Below are positions 5,451-8,947 of a stretch of 8,947 nucleotides of DNA, one piece after another. Origin of the DNA: an uncultured Eubacteriales bacterium (GTDB lineage: Bacteria; Bacillota; Clostridia; Oscillospirales; Oscillospiraceae); contig USQL01000086.1 in NCBI GenBank assembly GCA_900556935.1, positions 1 through 8,947 of the forward strand, in the 5' to 3' direction. Every line of letters starts with the position of its first letter. Positions within the stretch are counted from its first letter, which is position 1. The notes under the pieces were generated by a model, which saw only the letters and a list, made by a program, of their open reading frames with translations, did not search any database and had not been told where the DNA came from. Made by a program: the position numbers and the translations under genes.

Positions 5451-6698
5451 ATGAACGAACATCTTCTATTGGACCTGGCAACGGACCTTGCCTATGAGGT
5501 AGCCCTCAGCGGGGCGGAGACCTACCGGGTGGAGGAAACCGTCCGACATGTGCTCACCGCCTACGGGCACACCCCGGAGGTGGCTGCCCTGCCCAACTAT
5601 CTGATTGTCAGCGTCCTGTCCGAAAGCGGGGAGCCCATCACCCGTATGCGGCGCATCGGTGCCCACGGAAATAACTTTGACGCGGTAGAGCGGCTCAACG
5701 CGCTGAGCCGGAAAATCTGCGCGGAACGGCCATCTCCCGAAAAGGCCCTGGAAATGCTGGAACAAACCCGGGCCTCCGTGCAGTACTACAGCTTCCCCAT
5801 GGCGCTGTTGGGCCACTTTCTGGGTGCCGCCGGCTTTGGGCTGCTGTTCGGGTGCGGCATTGCGGACGCGGTTTACGCGGGCCTTTGCGGAATTCTCATC
5901 GCCTTTATCAATCGCTTCACCGGCTCCATGAGCGCCAATCCCCTTTTCAGCACCTTGGCCGCCTCCTTTCTCATGTCTCTGGCAGCCTATGGGCTGAACG
6001 CGGCGGGGCTTGTGAGGAACTCCGATACGGTGATTATCGGCGGCATGATGATTCTGGTTCCCGGGCTGATTTTTACCAACGCCCTGCGGGATATGATTTA
6101 CGGGGACATCAATTCCGGCATCAATAAGGTGGTCCAGGTGCTTTTGATTGCCGGGGCCATGGCTCTGGGCTCGGCGGGGGCCAGAAATCTGACCACCAGC
6201 GTATTTGGCCTTCCACAGGTGACACCCGTTATTCATTACGGTCTGCCCATGCTGTGTCTGGCCTCCTTTCTGGGCTGTGTGGGCTTTTCCATCCTGTTTA
6301 ATATCCACGGCCCCGGCATGTTTCTGTGCGCCCTGGGAGGCATCGCTTCCTACGCCGCCTACGTCTTCACCGTCCGCCTGGGCTTCCAGCCGGGCAGCGG
6401 CATTTTTGTGGGCACCATGCTCTCCGCCCTCTATTCCGAAATCATGGCCCGGGTCCGCAAATATCCCACCATTTGCTATTTGGTGATCTCCATCGTCCCC
6501 CTGATTCCCGGGGCCAGCCTCTACTACACCATGCGCAGAGCCGCCGACGGAGCCATGGACAAGTTCGTCTCCCAGGGCCTGTTCACCGCCGAAACCGCCG
6601 GCATCATGGCCGCCAGCATCATCCTTGTCTCCAGCCTGGTTAAAATCTACTATGCCAAGAAATCCAAAGCTCCAAGGACTTTTCCCAGGCTGTCGTGA
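5451..6698 (+). CDS. Threonine/serine exporter family protein (fused ThrE / YjjP-YjjB type)
   Basis: A 415-residue protein combining an N-terminal ThrE domain (DUF1212) and a C-terminal ThrE_2 domain (DUF3815), the arrangement of Corynebacterium ThrE; some bacteria split these as YjjP/YjjB. The cytoplasmic N-terminal part contains SGAETYRVEETVRH (about 20-33), the family signature. About ten hydrophobic segments follow from residue 115 onward, with the conserved ILVPGLIFTNALRDMIYGD (about 200-218) and SIVPLIPGASLYYTMRRA in the second half. Family members export threonine, serine or related metabolites; the substrate here is inferred. AAGGAG (5440-5445) lies 5 nt before ATG 5451. A terminator sits directly upstream with no room for a promoter after it. 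The last 49 bases overlap the end of the sirtuin gene on the other strand. Confidence 0.93.
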   Translation: MNEHLLLDLATDLAYEVALSGAETYRVEETVRHVLTAYGHTPEVAALPNYLIVSVLSESGEPITRMRRIGAHGNNFDAVERLNALSRKICAERPSPEKALEMLEQTRASVQYYSFPMALLGHFLGAAGFGLLFGCGIADAVYAGLCGILIAFINRFTGSMSANPLFSTLAASFLMSLAAYGLNAAGLVRNSDTVIIGGMMILVPGLIFTNALRDMIYGDINSGINKVVQVLLIAGAMALGSAGARNLTTSVFGLPQVTPVIHYGLPMLCLASFLGCVGFSILFNIHGPGMFLCALGGIASYAAYVFTVRLGFQPGSGIFVGTMLSALYSEIMARVRKYPTICYLVISIVPLIPGASLYYTMRRAADGAMDKFVSQGLFTAETAGIMAASIILVSSLVKIYYAKKSKAPRTFPRLS

Positions 6699-7375
6699 AT
6701 CACCAGGTCTGCCCGGTCGTCATAGGGTGTGGCATCCCGGTTGATGAGGACCAGGCGGTTTCCCCTGTAATAGCGCAGGAAGCCCGCCGCGGGATATACC
6801 GTCAGACTGGTGCCCGCAACCAAGAGCATATCCGCCTGGGAGATGGCTTCCAGTGCCCCGGATACCACCCTGTCGTTCAGCCCTTCCTCGTAGAGCACCA
6901 CATCGGGCTTCACGATGCCGCCGCAGTCGCAGCGGGGAATCCCGGGGCAGTTTTTGACAAATTCCGCGGGATAAAACTTCCCGCACCGGGTGCAGTAATT
7001 CCGCAGAATGGACCCATGGAGCTCATACACCCGCGTGGAGCCCGCCTTCTGGTGCAGCCCATCGATATTCTGGGTTACCACCGCCCGGAGCTTCCCCTCC
7101 TGCTCCCATTTTGCAAAGGTTTTGTGGGCAATATTGGGTTCCACATCCAAGGGCATCATCTTTTCCCGATAAAACGAAAAGAAATACGCCGGATTCCGCA
7201 GATAAAAGCTGTGGCTGATAATGGTCTCCGGCGGGTAGTCAAACTTCTGACTGTACAGCCCATCCACACTCCGAAAATCCGGCACACCGGATTCGGTACT
7301 AACTCCGGCGCCGGTGAAGGCAACCATATTGCGGCTCTCGGCTATCCACTGACGCAAGGTATCGATTTTGTCCAT
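6650..7375 (-). CDS. cobB: Sir2-family NAD-dependent protein deacylase (sirtuin)
   Basis: A 241-residue bacterial sirtuin that removes acyl groups from lysines using NAD+, giving nicotinamide and O-acyl-ADP-ribose. Motifs: GAGVSTESGVPDFRS (22-36, NAD binding), TQNIDGLHQKAG (101-112) with Asn103 and Asp105, the catalytic His120 in ELHGS, zinc ligands Cys128 and Cys131 with Cys149 and Cys151 (CxxC plus CxC), GTSLTVYPAAG (188-198) and INRD (211-214). All catalytic and zinc residues are present, so an active enzyme is expected. The symbol cobB is by family similarity only. AAGGAGGT (7382-7389) lies 6 nt before ATG 7375. It has its own promoter and probably forms a single-gene unit. Its 3' end overlaps the exporter gene on the opposite strand, and I see no terminator after its stop. 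Confidence 0.95.
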   Translation of the reverse strand: MDKIDTLRQWIAESRNMVAFTGAGVSTESGVPDFRSVDGLYSQKFDYPPETIISHSFYLRNPAYFFSFYREKMMPLDVEPNIAHKTFAKWEQEGKLRAVVTQNIDGLHQKAGSTRVYELHGSILRNYCTRCGKFYPAEFVKNCPGIPRCDCGGIVKPDVVLYEEGLNDRVVSGALEAISQADMLLVAGTSLTVYPAAGFLRYYRGNRLVLINRDATPYDDRADLVIHDSLGKVLGALDFLA

Positions 7376-7395
7376 AAGAGCACCTCCTTGGGAAA

Positions 7396-7424
7396 ATAGT
7401 AGCGCTGTTTTTTCCCTCTGTCAA
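7396..7424 (-). promoter_or_regulatory. Promoter of the sirtuin gene (TTGACA-N17-TACTAT)
   Basis: Minus-strand TTGACA (7419-7424), 17-bp spacer, TACTAT (7396-7401). The hexamers and spacing equal those of the degV promoter. The predicted start is near 7389, at the edge of the ribosome binding site (7382-7389), so the leader would be only about 14 nt. Confidence 0.75.
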
Positions 7425-7434
7425 TTTGAAATTG
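7422..7434. repeat. 13-bp palindrome overlapping the sirtuin -35 box
   Basis: CAATTT-G-AAATTG is a perfect inverted repeat with a single central base. It covers half of the -35 hexamer and extends upstream, a typical operator position for repression, but it also lies in the U-rich tail of the aldolase terminator and may be incidental. I recognise no regulator for it. Confidence 0.4.
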
Positions 7435-7465
7435 TAAAACCCCGCGGGAAATTCCCGCGGGGTTT
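7435..7465 (-). terminator. Intrinsic terminator of the aldolase gene
   Basis: Read on the minus strand, AAACCCCGCGGG (7454-7465) pairs with CCCGCGGGGTTT (7437-7448) around a 5-nt AATTT centre, and the stem is followed by T and A (TTTTA overall). It begins 16 bp beyond the aldolase stop and separates it from the sirtuin promoter. Confidence 0.88.
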
Positions 7466-7480
7466 GTGGAGATATAAGGA

Positions 7481-8449
7481 TTAGGCCTTGCCGTCGGAGC
7501 CCAGAACATGAACGATCTTGTGGGCCACCATGTCCTTGACAGCCTGACGAGCGGGCTTCAGGTACTGACGGGGGTCGAAATGATCGGGATGCTCATAGAA
7601 GTACTTCCGGATGTTGCCGGTCATGGCCAGACGGATATCGGAGTCGATATTGATCTTGCACACAGCCAGCTGAGCGGCCTTCCGCAGCTGATCCTCGGGG
7701 ATGCCGATGGCATCGGGCATGTTGCCGCCGTAGGTATTGACCATCTTCACGAATTCCTGGGGAACGGAAGAAGAGCCGTGCAGAACGATGGGGAAGCCGG
7801 GCAGACGCTTGATGCACTCCTCCAGAACGTCGAAACGCAGGGGGGGCGGTACCAGGATGCCGTCGGCATTCCGGGTGCACTGAGAGGGCTTGAACTTGTA
7901 AGCGCCGTGGCTGGTGCCGATGGCGATGGCCAGGGAGTCACAGCCGGTGCGGGAGACAAACTCTTCCACTTCCTCGGGATGGGTGTAGCTCTCCTTGCCG
8001 TGCTCGACGGCAACCTCGTCTTCTACGCCGGCCAGGGTGCCGAGCTCTGCCTCAACCACAACACCGTGGTCATGGGCGTACTCAACGACCCGCTTGGTCA
8101 GGGCGATGTTCTCTTCGAAGGACTTGGAGGAGGCATCGATCATGACGGAGGTAAAGCCGCCATCGACGCAGCTCTTACACAGCTCAAAGCTGTCACCATG
8201 GTCCAGGTGCAGAGCGATGGGGATTTCGGGATTTTCAATGACGGCAGCCTCAACCAGCTTCACAAGGTAAGTGTGGTTGGCATAGGCACGGGCGCCCTTG
8301 GAAACCTGCAGGATGACGGGAGACTTCAGCTCGCCGGCAGCCTCAGTGATGCCCTGAACGATCTCCATGTTGTTGACGTTGAAAGCACCGATGGCGTAAC
8401 CGCCGTCGTAAGCCTTCTTGAACATTTCGGTTGTTGTTACAAGAGCCAT
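7481..8449 (-). CDS. fba: Class II fructose-bisphosphate aldolase
   Basis: A 322-residue zinc-dependent class II aldolase that reversibly splits fructose 1,6-bisphosphate into dihydroxyacetone phosphate and glyceraldehyde 3-phosphate. Visible are GAFNVNNMEI (21-30), ALHLDHGDSFE (79-89) with catalytic Asp83 and zinc ligand His84, VEAELG (132-137), GTSHGAYKF (178-186) with zinc ligand His181, VLHGSSSVP (222-230) with zinc ligand His224, and the phosphate-binding KINIDSDIR segment (265-273). Length is normal. The frame continues upstream, but ATG 8449 is preferred because homologues start MALVTTTEMF and AAAGGA sits about 9 nt before it. It is transcribed divergently from the phosphofructokinase gene whose product makes its substrate, and it ends in its own terminator, so it is likely monocistronic. 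The codon choice is very uniform, as expected for a highly expressed gene. Confidence 0.97.
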   Translation of the reverse strand: MALVTTTEMFKKAYDGGYAIGAFNVNNMEIVQGITEAAGELKSPVILQVSKGARAYANHTYLVKLVEAAVIENPEIPIALHLDHGDSFELCKSCVDGGFTSVMIDASSKSFEENIALTKRVVEYAHDHGVVVEAELGTLAGVEDEVAVEHGKESYTHPEEVEEFVSRTGCDSLAIAIGTSHGAYKFKPSQCTRNADGILVPPPLRFDVLEECIKRLPGFPIVLHGSSSVPQEFVKMVNTYGGNMPDAIGIPEDQLRKAAQLAVCKINIDSDIRLAMTGNIRKYFYEHPDHFDPRQYLKPARQAVKDMVAHKIVHVLGSDGKA

Positions 8450-8472
8450 TGGAATCATTCCTTTCATATATA

Positions 8473-8488
8473 GAGGGCCGGGGCCCTC
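8473..8488 (-). promoter_or_regulatory. Leader hairpin upstream of the aldolase gene
   Basis: GAGGGC-CCCG-GCCCTC forms a compact GC hairpin in the aldolase 5' leader, preceded by a shorter CCGG-AACA-CCGG arm pair (8488-8499). No U-tract follows, so it is not a terminator. It may protect the 5' end of the message or influence access to the AAAGGA site about 10 nt downstream. Confidence 0.45.
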
Positions 8489-8503
8489 CGGTGTTCCGGG
8501 AAT

Positions 8504-8531
8504 ATTATAGCACATTTTGAAAAGAATTCAA
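8504..8531 (-). promoter_or_regulatory. Promoter of the aldolase gene (TTGAAT-N16-TATAAT, extended -10)
   Basis: Minus-strand TTGAAT (8526-8531), a 16-bp spacer and a consensus TATAAT (8504-8509) preceded by TGC. The predicted start is near 8497, about 48 nt before the ATG. Confidence 0.78.
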
Positions 8532-8540
8532 TAATAATAT

Positions 8541-8569
8541 TTGCCAAACGGATTCTTTCATGCTATAAT
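8541..8569 (+). promoter_or_regulatory. Promoter of the phosphofructokinase gene (TTGCCA-N17-TATAAT, extended -10)
   Basis: Plus-strand TTGCCA (8541-8546), a 17-bp spacer and a consensus TATAAT (8564-8569) preceded by TGC. The predicted start is near 8576, with a leader of about 76 nt. The -35 is 9 bp from the divergent aldolase -35. Confidence 0.8.
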
Positions 8570-8578
8570 GTGGGACGT

Positions 8579-8598
8579 ATGGGTTATTCAGGACCCAT
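8579..8598 (+). promoter_or_regulatory. Inverted repeat at the start of the phosphofructokinase leader
   Basis: ATGGGT (8579-8584) and ACCCAT (8593-8598) are inverted arms with an 8-nt loop, lying within a few bases of the predicted transcription start. It could be a 5'-end stabilising hairpin or an operator; no known regulator motif is recognised. Confidence 0.4.
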
Positions 8599-8651
8599 TT
8601 ACAGCATTTTCCACAAATACTTTTTTAATTTCCTATCTGGAGGTAACGTAA

Positions 8652-8947
8652 ATGTCTGAAAAGAATCTGGTAGGTTCTCTGATTGTCGGTCAGTCCGGCG
8701 GTCCTTCTTCCGTCATCAACTGCTCCGCCTACGGTGTGATCAAAACCGGTCTGGAGAATCCCAACATCACCAAGGTATACGGCGCGTTCCACGGCATCAA
8801 GGGTGTCCTCAATGATCAGCTGATGATCATGGACGAGGAAGACCCCGCCGAGCTGGCCAACATGATGCACACCCCCTCCTCCGCCCTGGGCTCCTGCCGC
8901 TACAAGATTGCCGACCCCGATGTGGACGACACCGACTACAAGCGCAT
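8652..8947 (+). CDS. 6-phosphofructokinase, probably pyrophosphate-dependent; N-terminal part, cut by window edge
   Basis: The first 98 codons of a phosphofructokinase that phosphorylates fructose 6-phosphate to the 1,6-bisphosphate. The nucleotide/PPi loop reads GQSGGPSSVIN (13-23), followed by YGAFHGIKGVLND (43-55) and TPSSALGSCRYK (74-85). The bacterial ATP enzyme has GGDAPGMN at the first site and a different second loop; this variant resembles the long PPi-dependent (diphosphate-fructose-6-phosphate 1-phosphotransferase) group common in anaerobic Clostridia. The residues that best separate PPi from ATP use lie beyond the right edge, so the donor is inferred. GGAGGT (8639-8644) lies 7 nt before ATG 8652. 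It is divergent from the aldolase gene, the next step in glycolysis. A PPi enzyme would make this step reversible and save ATP. Confidence 0.9.
   Translation, partial: MSEKNLVGSLIVGQSGGPSSVINCSAYGVIKTGLENPNITKVYGAFHGIKGVLNDQLMIMDEEDPAELANMMHTPSSALGSCRYKIADPDVDDTDYKR

Noticed and set aside
4338..5462. Long (374-codon) open frame on the minus strand opposite degV
   Set aside because: It lies entirely antisense to a well-recognised DegV protein, has low-complexity composition rich in Gly, His and Gln, and shows no family motif. Long antisense frames are expected in GC-rich genes.
5466..6308. 280-codon minus-strand frame opposite the exporter gene
   Set aside because: Antisense to clear ThrE motifs; composition is typical of a shadow frame.
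6695..7399. 234-codon plus-strand frame opposite the sirtuin gene
   Set aside because: Antisense to all sirtuin motifs and it crosses the sirtuin promoter and ribosome binding site; no independent support.
7508..8473. 321-codon plus-strand frame opposite the aldolase gene
   Set aside because: It is a mirror of the strongly biased codons of the aldolase gene; no motif, no ribosome binding site and no promoter.
8450..8500. Riboswitch or attenuator in the aldolase leader
   Set aside because: Only about 48 nt of leader with one compact hairpin and no U-tract; too short for any riboswitch class I know.
1..8947. Mobile element, CRISPR array, phage or defence system
   Set aside because: No transposase, integrase, repeat-spacer array, terminal repeats or defence-domain genes; every sizeable region is explained by housekeeping or transport genes.

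Overview
This 8.9 kb window is an ordinary, densely packed piece of bacterial chromosome. The GC-rich coding sequence, strong AGGAGG-type ribosome binding sites, DegV family protein, fused ThrE-type exporter and pyrophosphate-type phosphofructokinase suggest an anaerobic Firmicute of class Clostridia, perhaps a gut Oscillospiraceae. That placement is inferred from gene style, not from a marker gene. I see no rRNA, tRNA, mobile element, CRISPR array, phage gene or secondary-metabolite cluster.

Left part (1-4368), all on the minus strand and read right to left. An HMA-domain metal chaperone is followed 4 nt later by an alpha/beta hydrolase (lysophospholipase/monoglyceride lipase type). Then come a 38-residue unannotated small ORF, truA (tRNA pseudouridine synthase) and an ArsC/Spx-family thioredoxin-fold protein that appears to start at TTG. 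The last three overlap by a few bases, and the set ends at a strong terminator (1917-1954). Beyond it an AGCS-family sodium:alanine symporter and a truncated PLP aminotransferase form a second unit that runs off the left edge.

Middle part (4369-6698). A divergent control region carries a promoter for the chaperone unit and one for degV, and their -10 boxes overlap. DegV (fatty-acid binding) ends in a textbook terminator placed only 2 bases before the ribosome binding site of a threonine/serine exporter gene, so that exporter probably depends on read-through. The exporter gene overlaps the end of a sirtuin gene, tail to tail, by 49 bp.

Right part (6650-8947). The sirtuin gene (minus) has its own consensus promoter just downstream of the terminator of the class II fructose-bisphosphate aldolase gene (minus). 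The aldolase gene is transcribed divergently from a pyrophosphate-type 6-phosphofructokinase gene (plus, cut by the right edge). These two enzymes catalyse consecutive glycolytic steps, and their promoters lie back to back, 9 bp apart.

No novel multi-gene system is evident. What deserves a second look is mostly regulatory architecture and one or two small or mis-startable genes.
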